Source: Paenibacillus contaminans
GTDB taxonomy: Bacteria; Bacillota; Bacilli; Paenibacillales; NBRC-103111
Direction: 5' to 3'
Length of the DNA: 64,000 bases
Assembly: GCF_003285015.1 (NCBI RefSeq)
Contig: NZ_QMFB01000007.1
Coordinates: forward strand, 1 to 64,000
The notes beneath the pieces are model-generated. The model worked only from the letters and a program-made list of their open reading frames with translations, was not told the DNA's origin and did not search any database. Below, one piece after another: positions 9,413-17,777 of this stretch. Each line of letters opens with the position of its first letter. The stretch's first letter is position 1. The position numbers and the translations under genes are program-made.

Positions 9413-10147
9413 ATGGAACTGAACATCCATAGTGAATCGATGTCCGCCGGCGAGTCGGCATTTGCCGGAGAACCGATCATCCGGGCAGTAGGTATCAAAC
9501 GCGTATTCGGACGCGGAAGCGGCGCCGTGCATGCCTTGAAGGGAGCTCATTTGTCGATTCCGCCCGGCCGGCTCGTCGCGTTGAAAGGACGGTCGGGCTC
9601 CGGCAAAACAACATTGATTAATTTGCTCGGCGCGCTCGACAGGCCTTCGGAGGGCGCCATTTATTTCAACGGCCAAGAAATATCGGGCATGTCCGAAAAG
9701 CAGCGAAACGTTTTGCGCAAGACGCAGATGGGTCTCGTATTCCAATCGTTCGCGCTCATTCCGCTCATGTCCGCTTACGAAAATGTCGAATTCGGCTTGC
9801 GCATCGCCGGCGTTCCCGCCAAACACTACAAGGAGTGGTCCGAGCGGGCGCTTGACTACGTGGGGTTAAAGCCGCGGATGAAGCACCGGCCGTTCGAGCT
9901 GTCAGGGGGAGAGCAGCAGCGCGTAGCGATTGCCAGGGCGATCGCTCACCGGCCGAAGCTGATTTTGGCGGACGAGCCGACTGCGGAGCTGGACAGCAAG
10001 ATGGGGCTGCAGGTCATGAAAGTGTTCAAGGATTTGGTTGCCGCGGAAGGCATGACGATTGTTCTGACGACGCATGATCCTGCGATTATGGAAATAGTGG
10101 ATCAAGTCTATGCATTGGAGGATGGGCAAATTGTCGATCAAGGCTAA
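9413..10147 (+). CDS. ABC transporter ATP-binding protein, MacB/LolD type (first ATPase)
   Basis: A 244-residue ATPase with Walker A GRSGSGKTT, Q-loop in VFQSFALIP, signature LSGGEQQRVAIARAI, Walker B LILADEPTAELD and switch His in LTTHDPAIM. The LSGGEQQR signature and ADEPT form are typical of the MacB/LolD group, which drives FtsX-type permeases that move lipids, peptides or drugs by a mechanotransmission cycle. The membrane fusion lipoprotein gene overlaps its 3' end, so the genes are coupled. It is one of two ATPases in the module; the other is at 14088. Confidence 0.9.
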   Translation: MELNIHSESMSAGESAFAGEPIIRAVGIKRVFGRGSGAVHALKGAHLSIPPGRLVALKGRSGSGKTTLINLLGALDRPSEGAIYFNGQEISGMSEKQRNVLRKTQMGLVFQSFALIPLMSAYENVEFGLRIAGVPAKHYKEWSERALDYVGLKPRMKHRPFELSGGEQQRVAIARAIAHRPKLILADEPTAELDSKMGLQVMKVFKDLVAAEGMTIVLTTHDPAIMEIVDQVYALEDGQIVDQG

Positions 10148-11156
10148 TTTCCGGTTTGTTTGCTTCACGGCAATGTTAAGCGCTGTCGTAGCCGTTACGG
10201 GCTGCTCCTTCATTCCCAAAGAGGAAGAAGTGTTAATGCCGCCGCTCGTCAAGCCGACAAAGCCGACGTATGAGCTGCATGAAGTGAAATCGGGCGAAAT
10301 GACGAAGCAGATCGTAGGCTCGGCCGTTTTCGAATCGACCGAAGTCAAATATCAGGAATTCCGGGACGTCGTCGGAAGAATCGTTGCGGTAAATGTAAAG
10401 GCCGGCGATACGGTCAAAAAGGGCGATGTGCTCATCCAGCTGGAAACGGAAGGGCTTGAGCTGAACCTCAAAGAGAAGGAAAGGGATGTGGAAAAAGCCA
10501 AGCTGGCGCTTGATCAGGCGAAGCTTTCACGGGAATCTCAGACGATGCGTCTTTGCATGATGGAGCTTGAAATTGCCGAGATGAAGCTTGCCGACGCTCG
10601 CAAGCAGCTGACTCAGAAGACGATGGTTGCGGAAATGGACGGTTTGGTCACAGCGGTCGATGCGATCAAGCCCGACGATTTGGTTCAGTTGAATAAACCG
10701 TACGTGACGATTGCGGATCCGAATAAACTGAGGTTATCCTATACGGCCAGCAATCCGTCCCTTGTCGCTGACGTACAGGTAGGCATGCATGTGGATGTGG
10801 GTTTGAAAGCCGAAAAGCTGACAGGGAAGGTTGTGCAAACGCCTTCATCATCGCCGAAAACGGAAAATAAGCAGCTGGCGGAGAAATACAGCAAATCGTT
10901 ATATATTCAGCTGGATAAGCTCCCGCAAGAACCCGTAATGGGGCTGCAGGTCGACATTACGATCGTGACGGAGCACAAGGAGAACGTCGTCAAAATACCG
11001 AAAGCGGGGCTGGAGCAATATTTGGGCCGAACGTTCGTCAAAGTGCTGGAGGGTGAAAGCGTGAAGGAAGTCGATGTCGAGAAAGGCTTGGAAACGTCAA
11101 ACGAGGTGGAAATCATCCGCGGGCTGAAGGAAGGGCAGAAGGTCATTTTGCAGTAG
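10131..11156 (+). CDS. membrane fusion (HlyD/MacA-like) lipoprotein of the ABC module
   Basis: The protein (~341 residues) opens with a signal peptide ending in the lipobox VTGC, so it should be lipid-anchored outside the membrane. A biotinyl-lipoyl-like half motif (VGRIVAVNVKAGDTVKKGDVLIQLE) precedes a short coiled coil at about residues 100-150 (KEKERDVEKAKLALDQAKLS), then the second lipoyl half and a beta-barrel region. This order defines MacA/HlyD adaptors. TTG 10131 is preferred because GGAGG ends 9 bases before it; ATGs at 10110 and 10122 are also in frame. It overlaps the ATPase gene by 17 bases. In a Gram-positive cell it probably assists the permease at the outer face. Confidence 0.85.
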   Translation: MSIKANFRFVCFTAMLSAVVAVTGCSFIPKEEEVLMPPLVKPTKPTYELHEVKSGEMTKQIVGSAVFESTEVKYQEFRDVVGRIVAVNVKAGDTVKKGDVLIQLETEGLELNLKEKERDVEKAKLALDQAKLSRESQTMRLCMMELEIAEMKLADARKQLTQKTMVAEMDGLVTAVDAIKPDDLVQLNKPYVTIADPNKLRLSYTASNPSLVADVQVGMHVDVGLKAEKLTGKVVQTPSSSPKTENKQLAEKYSKSLYIQLDKLPQEPVMGLQVDITIVTEHKENVVKIPKAGLEQYLGRTFVKVLEGESVKEVDVEKGLETSNEVEIIRGLKEGQKVILQ

Positions 11157-11201
11157 CGCCGCAGCTTATCGCCGTTCATTCAAGTAGGGAGGTGCCCAGA
11201 A

Positions 11202-14084
11202 GTGGCGCTTTTGATCATGATCTTGCGCAAGATGCTCAAAAATAAATGGCTTGAATTGAGCTTGCTGCTCGGGCTCATTTTATCGGTCGGACTGGTCAGC
11301 AGTATGCCGATTTACACCAATGCCATCCTGCAGCGGATGCTCGTCAAGGATATGGAGAACCTGCAAAAGGCCAGCGGATATTATCCAGGCATGATTTATA
11401 TGAACGGTTATATGTACGGAGACGGGGATCCGGTAGAGCGTCTGAAGCAAGCGGACAGCTTCTTGGCGAATGACGGCATCCCGCACTTCAAGCTTCCTGT
11501 CCGCTATTTGACAAGGGAACGCACAACCGAATCGTATGCGATGGTAAGGGCCGATTCGGCGTCGCTCGATACCAAAAGCGTATACCACGCGGATGTAGTC
11601 GGTTTGGAGGAGCTGAGCGAGCATATCCGGCTGGTAGACGGCAAGCTGCCGGCCAAGGAGGCTGTAGACGGCGTATACGAGGTGCTCGTCTTTGAAAATA
11701 CGCTGAACACGTTCAAGAGCGTCATCGGTACGGAATTCATTCTGGGACAAGACAAAACCGATACGAGACCCGAGAGGAAAATTAAAATAAAGCCGGTCGG
11801 CGTCATCGACGTCAAAGACATGAACGATCCGTATTGGTACAACATAAGCGCGTACCGCAGCTCGCTTTTCGTCGATTTCGCTTTGTTCGAGAACGATTTC
11901 ACGACGTCCAAAGCGCTTCCGGTGAGCTCGGCGACCTGGTACGGCGTTCTCGATTATTCCGAGATGGATTTAAAAGGCGTTGACCGCTACCTGACTGGAA
12001 GCGACAGGATCGAAGATTATTTGGCTTCTCATTTGGAGCCGGCGAATTTCAAGGCAGTTGCGTACAAAACGCTGACGACTTACTTCGACCGTGAGGCAAA
12101 TCTGCGCAAGATGCTTTGGTCGCTTAACGTGCCGGTTATCATCATGCTCGCCTATTACTTGTACATGGTATCGAACTTGATCACGGAGCGCCAAAAAACC
12201 GAAATCGCCGTGCTGCGCAGCCGCGGAGCGAGCCGTCTGCAAGTTTTGTCGGGCTACTTGATCGAAGGAATGCTGCTCGGCTGCATCGCGCTTGCGGTCG
12301 GACCGTTCATCGGTATGGGGCTGACGAAGGTATTAGGCTCCTCTAACGGATTTTTCGAGTTCGTCCAGCGTTCGGCCCTCAGGGTGGAGCTAAGCAGGGA
12401 AGCTTATAAGTATGCGTTGTATGCCGTTGCAACGTCTTTGGTCATGACGCTTATCCCGGCGTTTTTGGCTACACGGGCGACGATCGTCGGCCATAAGCAG
12501 CAGCTTGCGCGCCAAATGAAGCTTTCGTTCTGGCACAAATATTTTATCGACATCATCTTGATCGGCGTTGCCGTATATGGATTGCGGACGTTTGAGCGCC
12601 AACGCGAGGATTTCATTTCTCTTGGCGTGGACGGAACGAATTTTTCGGTCGATCCTTTACTGTTTTTGGTGCCGGCTTTCTTTATTCTGGGGCTGGGCCT
12701 GCTTGTTTTGCGCATATATCCTTGGTTCGTACGGCTGGTTTATTGGCTGGGCAAAAAATGGTGGCCGCCGTCGCTTTATTCGACGCTCATCCAAGTCGGC
12801 CGTTCCAGCACGCAATATCAGTTTCTCATGGTGTTCCTGATCATGACGATCGCTACGGGACTTTACAGCGCAAGCGCCGCGAGAACGCTGAACAAAAACA
12901 CGGACGACAAAATTATGTACAAAAACGGCAGCGACATTATACTGGAGACGCGATGGGAGAATGACTCGCCGCCGGTCGATTCGGCGCCGGGCGGTCCGGG
13001 AGGCGGAGGACAGGCGTCCGAACAGCCTGCGATACCGAAAAAAGTCCATTATATGGAGCCTCCCTTCCAGCCTTATACGCAACTGCCCGGAGTCGAGCAA
13101 GCGGCGAAGGTTTTTGTCAAGAAAGAAGCCGGCTTCACGGCAGGCAAGGAGCGCGGGGTCGCTCTGCTGATGGGGATCGAGACCGATCAGTTCGGGAAGG
13201 CCGCTTGGCTTCGAGACCAATTGCTGGACCATCATTTTTACGACTACTTGAATTTGATCTCGTCCAATTCGTCGGCTGTTTTAATTTCCAAGTCGATGGC
13301 GGAGCAAAAAGGGGTGAACGTCGGCGATGAGCTGTTTATAGGGTGGTCGGGCGTTGAATATCGTCCATTCGTCGTATACGGCATCGTCGACTTCTGGCCG
13401 ACCTTTAATCCCAACCCGGCTAACCCGTCTGCAGCTTCCGACAGCAATAAAGCGGCGGCGCCAATGCTCGTCGTCGGACATCTCGGCTACATTCAAAATT
13501 CACTTGCTCTGGAGCCGTACCAGGTGTGGATTAAACTGAAGAAAGAGGCGAGCAGGCAGGAATTTTACGATGCGGTCGTCGCCAAGGGTTATTATGTGAC
13601 ATCGACTGTAGATACGCGGGAGGAGCTGATCAATGCCCGCAAGGATCCGTTTCAGCTTGCAATCAACGGCGTCATGACGCTCGGATTTATCATTTCGATC
13701 GTGATCAGCTTTTTCGGATTTTTGCTGTATTGGGTGCTTTCGTTATATGGGCGAATTTTGCAGCTCGGCATTTTGCGGGCCATGGGCATTTCTTTCCCGC
13801 AGCTGATCGGCATGCTCGTGACGGAGCAGCTTCTTACTTCGGGCGCTGCCTTTTTCATCGGCGCGTTGACGGGGACGGTCACCAGCCAGCTGTTCGTCAA
13901 GCTTTTCCAAATATCGTTCAATCCGGCCACCCAAGTGCCACCTTTCGAAGTTACGTTCGATCCCGGCGATTCGCTTCAGCTGTATATGATCGTGTTCGCG
14001 ATGATCTCGATTGCGTTAATCATTCTGAGCTATTTGCTCTCGCGAATCAAAATTCATCAGGCCGTCAAGCTCGGGGAGGACTAA
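11202..14084 (+). CDS. large FtsX-family ABC permease
   Basis: A 960-residue permease. A membrane segment at about 15-36 is followed by a ~270-residue extracellular domain and several segments at roughly 305-510 (for example VIIMLAYYLYMVSNLI). A second large extracellular domain (~545-800) carries a flexible Pro/Gly-rich loop, and three segments close the protein (~820-950). The repeat of FtsX-type membrane blocks around two outer domains matches the large, internally duplicated permeases of MacB-like systems. GTG start after GGGAGGTG. It lies between the adaptor and the second ATPase, which starts 3 bases after its stop. Substrate unknown; antimicrobial peptides or lipids are plausible from the family. 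Confidence 0.87.
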   Translation: MALLIMILRKMLKNKWLELSLLLGLILSVGLVSSMPIYTNAILQRMLVKDMENLQKASGYYPGMIYMNGYMYGDGDPVERLKQADSFLANDGIPHFKLPVRYLTRERTTESYAMVRADSASLDTKSVYHADVVGLEELSEHIRLVDGKLPAKEAVDGVYEVLVFENTLNTFKSVIGTEFILGQDKTDTRPERKIKIKPVGVIDVKDMNDPYWYNISAYRSSLFVDFALFENDFTTSKALPVSSATWYGVLDYSEMDLKGVDRYLTGSDRIEDYLASHLEPANFKAVAYKTLTTYFDREANLRKMLWSLNVPVIIMLAYYLYMVSNLITERQKTEIAVLRSRGASRLQVLSGYLIEGMLLGCIALAVGPFIGMGLTKVLGSSNGFFEFVQRSALRVELSREAYKYALYAVATSLVMTLIPAFLATRATIVGHKQQLARQMKLSFWHKYFIDIILIGVAVYGLRTFERQREDFISLGVDGTNFSVDPLLFLVPAFFILGLGLLVLRIYPWFVRLVYWLGKKWWPPSLYSTLIQVGRSSTQYQFLMVFLIMTIATGLYSASAARTLNKNTDDKIMYKNGSDIILETRWENDSPPVDSAPGGPGGGGQASEQPAIPKKVHYMEPPFQPYTQLPGVEQAAKVFVKKEAGFTAGKERGVALLMGIETDQFGKAAWLRDQLLDHHFYDYLNLISSNSSAVLISKSMAEQKGVNVGDELFIGWSGVEYRPFVVYGIVDFWPTFNPNPANPSAASDSNKAAAPMLVVGHLGYIQNSLALEPYQVWIKLKKEASRQEFYDAVVAKGYYVTSTVDTREELINARKDPFQLAINGVMTLGFIISIVISFFGFLLYWVLSLYGRILQLGILRAMGISFPQLIGMLVTEQLLTSGAAFFIGALTGTVTSQLFVKLFQISFNPATQVPPFEVTFDPGDSLQLYMIVFAMISIALIILSYLLSRIKIHQAVKLGED

Positions 14085-14087
14085 ACG

Positions 14088-14981
14088 ATGATCCACTGCG
14101 AAAACCTCGTCAAAATTTACAAAGTCGCCGATCTGGAGGTCGTCGCGCTGCAGGGACTCGATCTTCATATCGAAACGGGCGAATTGATGGCTATTATCGG
14201 AAACAGCGGAAGCGGGAAGTCGACGCTGCTGAATATGCTGGGCGGTCTTGACAAGCCGTCCGCAGGAACGCTGATCGTAGACGGTAAAAACCTGCTGAAG
14301 TTTACGGAGAAGGATATCGTGAAATACAAGCGGGAGTCCGTAGGTTTTGTATGGCAAAACAATGCGCGCAACCTGATTCCGTATTTGACTGCGCTCGAAA
14401 ACGTCGAGCTTCCGATTTTGCTGCAAGGGCGGCGCAAACGGGAGCGGGCGCTCGATCTGCTGGATGCCGTCGGCCTCGGTCATCGCGTCAAAAACAGGCT
14501 GAACGAGCTGTCCGGGGGCGAGCAGCAGAGGGTCGCGATCGCAATCGCACTCGCGAATCATCCGAAGCTTCTGCTTGCCGACGAGCCGACAGGCTCCGTC
14601 GATACGAAAATGGCGAATCAAATCCTCGATTTGTTTCGGGAGCTGAACCGCAGCATGGGCCTCACGGTCGTTATCGTCACCCATGATCCGCTGCTGGCCA
14701 AAAAGGTAGACCGGGTAGTCGCCATACGCGACGGCAAGACTTCAGCCGAATTCATTCGCGATAAATCTTACGCGGAGGAGCTGGCGGAGCTTGAACGGGG
14801 AGCGGAGGCGCAGGATGTGTCGCACATCGAATATGCGGTGCTTGACAAAGCGGGCAGGCTGCAAATTCCAGCCAACTATTTGGAAGCGAGCGGGCTAGAA
14901 AAGGCGAATAAAGTACGCGTCGCGATGGAAGACGGCAAAATCGTTTTGATTCCGCCGGACGAGAAAGTTTTGAAGGGGTAA
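14088..14981 (+). CDS. ABC transporter ATP-binding protein with C-terminal AbrB-like domain (second ATPase)
   Basis: A 297-residue protein. Residues 1-225 are a MacB-type ATPase: Walker A GNSGSGKST, signature LSGGEQQRVAIAIAL, Walker B LLADEPTGSVD, switch His in VTHDPLL. About 20 charged residues link to a C-terminal segment (about 248-292) reading VLDKAGRLQIPANYL ... KVRVAMEDGKIVLIPPDE, which has the pattern of a SpoVT/AbrB swapped-hairpin domain ('D..GR..IP', then a strand pair ending in 'L.P'). AbrB domains dimerise and often bind DNA; here it may dimerise the ATPase or make a regulatory contact. The domain call rests on pattern only. It is the last gene of the module. Confidence 0.85.
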   Translation: MIHCENLVKIYKVADLEVVALQGLDLHIETGELMAIIGNSGSGKSTLLNMLGGLDKPSAGTLIVDGKNLLKFTEKDIVKYKRESVGFVWQNNARNLIPYLTALENVELPILLQGRRKRERALDLLDAVGLGHRVKNRLNELSGGEQQRVAIAIALANHPKLLLADEPTGSVDTKMANQILDLFRELNRSMGLTVVIVTHDPLLAKKVDRVVAIRDGKTSAEFIRDKSYAEELAELERGAEAQDVSHIEYAVLDKAGRLQIPANYLEASGLEKANKVRVAMEDGKIVLIPPDEKVLKG

Positions 14982-15014
14982 AAAGCTGACCGTTCGCATT
15001 CCGCCTTTCCCTTG

Positions 15015-15023
15015 TGCTATAAT
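15015..15023 (+). promoter_or_regulatory. extended -10 promoter for the cyclophilin gene
   Basis: TGCTATAAT (TG, C, perfect TATAAT) lies 40 bases before the start codon of the cyclophilin gene. No clear -35 box at the expected spacing. Confidence 0.5.
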
Positions 15024-15062
15024 TTGGACGAACCAATTTCATAGTCAGGGGGAAATGACGGA

Positions 15063-15776
15063 ATGAACAAGCTTTTGCTGGTATTGCTTAGCGCATTGAT
15101 TGCAACCGCCGCAACTGCATGCGGTAATAAACCGGAGGCTTCGCCATCGCCAAGCGCCACGAACAACCAGGTACAGGGCGGCGGAGCTACGCAGAAACCA
15201 AGCGCTACGCCAAGCGTAAGCCCGAGCGCAAGCGCTCCGGCTGCCAAGAAGTGGGACAAGGCTCCCGAGATGAAAATCGATAAAAACAAATCGTACGTCG
15301 CGGAAGTGAAGACAAATAAAGGCACGTTCAAAATAGAACTGTTTGCAAAGGACGCCCCGAAGACGGTAAATAACTTTGTTTTCTTGGCGAAGGAAGGATT
15401 TTATGACGGCGTTATTTTCCACCGGATTATCGAATCGTTTATGATTCAGGGCGGCGACCCGACCGGAACGGGCAGTGGAGGCCCGGGCTACAAATTTGAG
15501 GACGAGCTGAAAAACGGCCACGAGTACGAGCCGGGCATAGTCGCAATGGCGAATGCGGGTAAAAATACGAACGGAAGCCAATTTTTCATTTGTACGGGCG
15601 AGGACAGCAAAGGGCTGAACAAACAGCCTAACTATACGATCTTCGGTAAAATCAGCGAAGGAATGGATGTCGTTACGAAGATTGCCAAAACGCCCGTAGG
15701 TGCCGGAATGAGCGGGGAAGCAAGCTCGCCGAAGGAGAAAGTGACGATCGAATCGGTTACGATTACCGAGAAATAA
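15063..15776 (+). CDS. cyclophilin-type peptidyl-prolyl isomerase lipoprotein
   Basis: A 237-residue exported foldase. Signal peptide with lipobox TAAC-type cleavage (ATAATAC, Cys near residue 20), then a ~45-residue linker rich in Ser, Pro and Ala, then a cyclophilin domain from about residue 80. Active-site motifs are visible: FHRIIESFMIQGGDPTGTGSGGPG, the AMANAG block and NGSQFFI. It should catalyse cis-trans isomerisation of X-Pro bonds in proteins folding outside the membrane. Start ATG follows CAGGGGG. It is monocistronic, with its own promoter and terminator. The low-complexity linker resembles that of the siderophore-binding lipoprotein at 17778. Confidence 0.92.
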   Translation: MNKLLLVLLSALIATAATACGNKPEASPSPSATNNQVQGGGATQKPSATPSVSPSASAPAAKKWDKAPEMKIDKNKSYVAEVKTNKGTFKIELFAKDAPKTVNNFVFLAKEGFYDGVIFHRIIESFMIQGGDPTGTGSGGPGYKFEDELKNGHEYEPGIVAMANAGKNTNGSQFFICTGEDSKGLNKQPNYTIFGKISEGMDVVTKIAKTPVGAGMSGEASSPKEKVTIESVTITEK

Positions 15777-15803
15777 GATTTGCAAACGAATATTGTACAC
15801 CGG

Positions 15804-15829
15804 AAAACGCCGCAAGGCGTTTTTCTTTT
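15804..15829 (+). terminator. intrinsic terminator after the cyclophilin gene
   Basis: AAAACGCC-GCAA-GGCGTTTT: a perfect 8-base stem with a GCAA tetraloop, then TCTTTT. Confidence 0.9.
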
Positions 15830-15896
15830 ACATATAAGACATGATTTGGTTCCCATCTATTTCAACGGTAAACACGCAAGTTCCTGCTTATGATGC

Positions 15897-15916
15897 GAAG
15901 CCGTTTATTCTTGTTT
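15897..15916 (+). repeat. dispersed motif copy A (GAAGCCGTTTATTCTTGTTT)
   Basis: One of at least six intergenic or leader copies of a motif with core CGTTTATYCTTG in this window (others at 19972, 27285, 38993, 41683, 60737). Here it lies 156 bases before the Btr-like regulator. Confidence 0.5.
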
Positions 15917-16033
15917 TCTCAGCCGGCCTGCATATGCAAGCGGCAATGAGGCATTTCAGTGCGGTATGTTTTTTGAGCTCGTTTAGTACCTTGTCCGCTT
16001 GACCTCGATCTGCCTCTGTGCTAGCTTTATATA

Positions 16034-16048
16034 TGATAATGATTATCA
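16034..16048 (+). promoter_or_regulatory. Fur box before the Btr-like regulator
   Basis: TGATAAT-G-ATTATCA is a perfect 7-1-7 inverted repeat and an exact match to the Bacillus Fur core consensus. It lies 25 bases before the GTG start at 16073, where Fe-Fur would block transcription under iron sufficiency. Confidence 0.93.
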
Positions 16049-16072
16049 ATTGCAACAAAATGAGGTGTTCTA

Positions 16073-17683
16073 GTGCGCGACCCCAGTTCTCAACTCGAGC
16101 AAACGCAGGCTTCGATGGACGATTTATGGTTCAAAGTTCGCGGGATCGAACGGTTTCACGATGTTCGGATGGAACCGCGATTGGTCGAGTCGCATGTTCT
16201 GTTTATCGTGAAGGCCGGCGGGGGACGGCTTATGATCGACCTGCAAAGCTATCGGCTAAGCCAGGATACCGTCCATATCGCACATCCCGGTCAAACCGCA
16301 GGTTTAACTGCCGAAAACGGCGAGACGCTCGATTTGTATATGATTATGTTCGATGTCAGAAGCGAAACGGGAACCGAAGCCGTATTTCTATACGACGGTG
16401 AAATCCACGTCCGGGCGGATGCGCAAACTCAAGTCCTTTGCGACTCTATTAACGACTGCTTCCGAAACGAGCGGGCTCTGGAACGGTTTCGCGGGCAGTC
16501 TTTTTTTCAAGAGCTTTTGTATGGGGCAATGTCGCAAATTCGGCATTCTCCCGAAGCCGACTCGCGGACCGCGCTTAACCGCACGAAGGCATATATCGAC
16601 AGTCATTACAGTGAAAGTCTGACGATCGAACGGCTGGCGCGTATGGCGGATATAAGTCCGAAATATTACGTTAACCTGTTTAAAAAAACATACGGCATCA
16701 GCGCGATCGATTATTTGACCGAGGCAAGGGTAAATGCGGCCAAGCAGCTCATGATGCGGTCTGACGCGCGTTTGCGCGATATCGCGCATCAAGTCGGCTA
16801 TAACGACGAGTTTTATTTCAGCCGCCTGTTCAAGAAAGAGACCGGCATGTCGCCGACCGCCTATTTGAAGAAACGCAGCCGCAAAATTGCCGCTTATTCG
16901 CCGTCCGTTTTGGGACAAATGCTTGCGCTAAAAACGATTCCTTATGCCGCGCCGCTTCATCCGAAATGGACGGCATATTATTACATGACGTATCGCGACG
17001 AAATTCCGCTGCATTTGAGCGCATACCGTTTCAATGAGGATTGGGAATCCAACATTGAGACGCTTATTCGGCATAAGCCGGATACGATCATCAGCATGGA
17101 CGATCTTGAGCCTGAAGAAAGGGAGCGGCTTGAGAAATATACAAACGTCGAATTTATACCGATCAAAGATACGGATTGGCGGGAGCGGCTGCGGCTGATT
17201 GCGAATTATTTGGAGCTGCAGCATGAAGCCGAAAGCCGGCTGCTGAGCTACGAAAGAAAAGTGCGAATAGCTCGGGAACGGATCCATAAAACGATTAAAG
17301 ACGATACCGTGCTTGCCATTAGCATTCATAAGCAAAACTGTTATAGGAGTCCGACCAGGGGAATGAGGGAAGTGCTCTATGAGGATCTGCAGCTGAAGCC
17401 GCTCCCTGATTGTCATTCCGAAGCATGCAAAAAGCCGATCTCGGTTGAACAAATCGCGGAGATCGATGCGGACCGGATATTGCTGAACGTATGCCAGGAG
17501 ACCGAGTCGTTGAACGGCTGGCAGGAGCTGCAATCGGGTCAGCTGTGGAAAAGCCTCAAAGCGGTTCGTAAAAATCAGGTGTACCTGATTTCATCGGATC
17601 CATGGAGGGAATATTCCGCTTATTCCTGCGAACGGATGGTGGAGGATCTGGTTCGTCAGCTTTGTGGAGATCGTCCATTTTGA
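16073..17683 (+). CDS. AraC-family regulator with C-terminal siderophore-binding-protein-like domain (Btr-like)
   Basis: A 536-residue regulator. An N-terminal cupin-like region (1-150) is followed by two AraC helix-turn-helix motifs at about 165-265 (LTIERLARMADISPKYYVNLFKK; YNDEFYFSRLFKKETGMSPTAYLKK). From about 275 to the end is a class III periplasmic-binding-protein fold, the layout of B. subtilis Btr, which binds the bacillibactin chelate and activates feuABC. GTG start with GAGGTG upstream. A perfect Fur box precedes it, and the FeuA-like binding protein gene follows after another Fur-like box. So it probably senses a ferric siderophore in the cytoplasm and activates the neighbour genes. 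Which siderophore is unknown. Confidence 0.9.
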   Translation: MRDPSSQLEQTQASMDDLWFKVRGIERFHDVRMEPRLVESHVLFIVKAGGGRLMIDLQSYRLSQDTVHIAHPGQTAGLTAENGETLDLYMIMFDVRSETGTEAVFLYDGEIHVRADAQTQVLCDSINDCFRNERALERFRGQSFFQELLYGAMSQIRHSPEADSRTALNRTKAYIDSHYSESLTIERLARMADISPKYYVNLFKKTYGISAIDYLTEARVNAAKQLMMRSDARLRDIAHQVGYNDEFYFSRLFKKETGMSPTAYLKKRSRKIAAYSPSVLGQMLALKTIPYAAPLHPKWTAYYYMTYRDEIPLHLSAYRFNEDWESNIETLIRHKPDTIISMDDLEPEERERLEKYTNVEFIPIKDTDWRERLRLIANYLELQHEAESRLLSYERKVRIARERIHKTIKDDTVLAISIHKQNCYRSPTRGMREVLYEDLQLKPLPDCHSEACKKPISVEQIAEIDADRILLNVCQETESLNGWQELQSGQLWKSLKAVRKNQVYLISSDPWREYSAYSCERMVEDLVRQLCGDRPF

Positions 17684-17727
17684 TTCTTGATATTATCCAT
17701 GTTCCGCAGCAAATCGTCCGTTTATAA

Positions 17728-17742
17728 TGAGAATCGTTATCA
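17728..17742 (+). promoter_or_regulatory. Fur-like box before the siderophore-binding protein
   Basis: TGAGAAT-C-GTTATCA matches the 7-1-7 Fur consensus TGATAAT-N-ATTATCA at all but two positions. It lies 35 bases before the ATG at 17778. Confidence 0.75.
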
Positions 17743-17777
17743 ATTATATCGAGGCTGTGGAGAGGGGAACAAATGCA

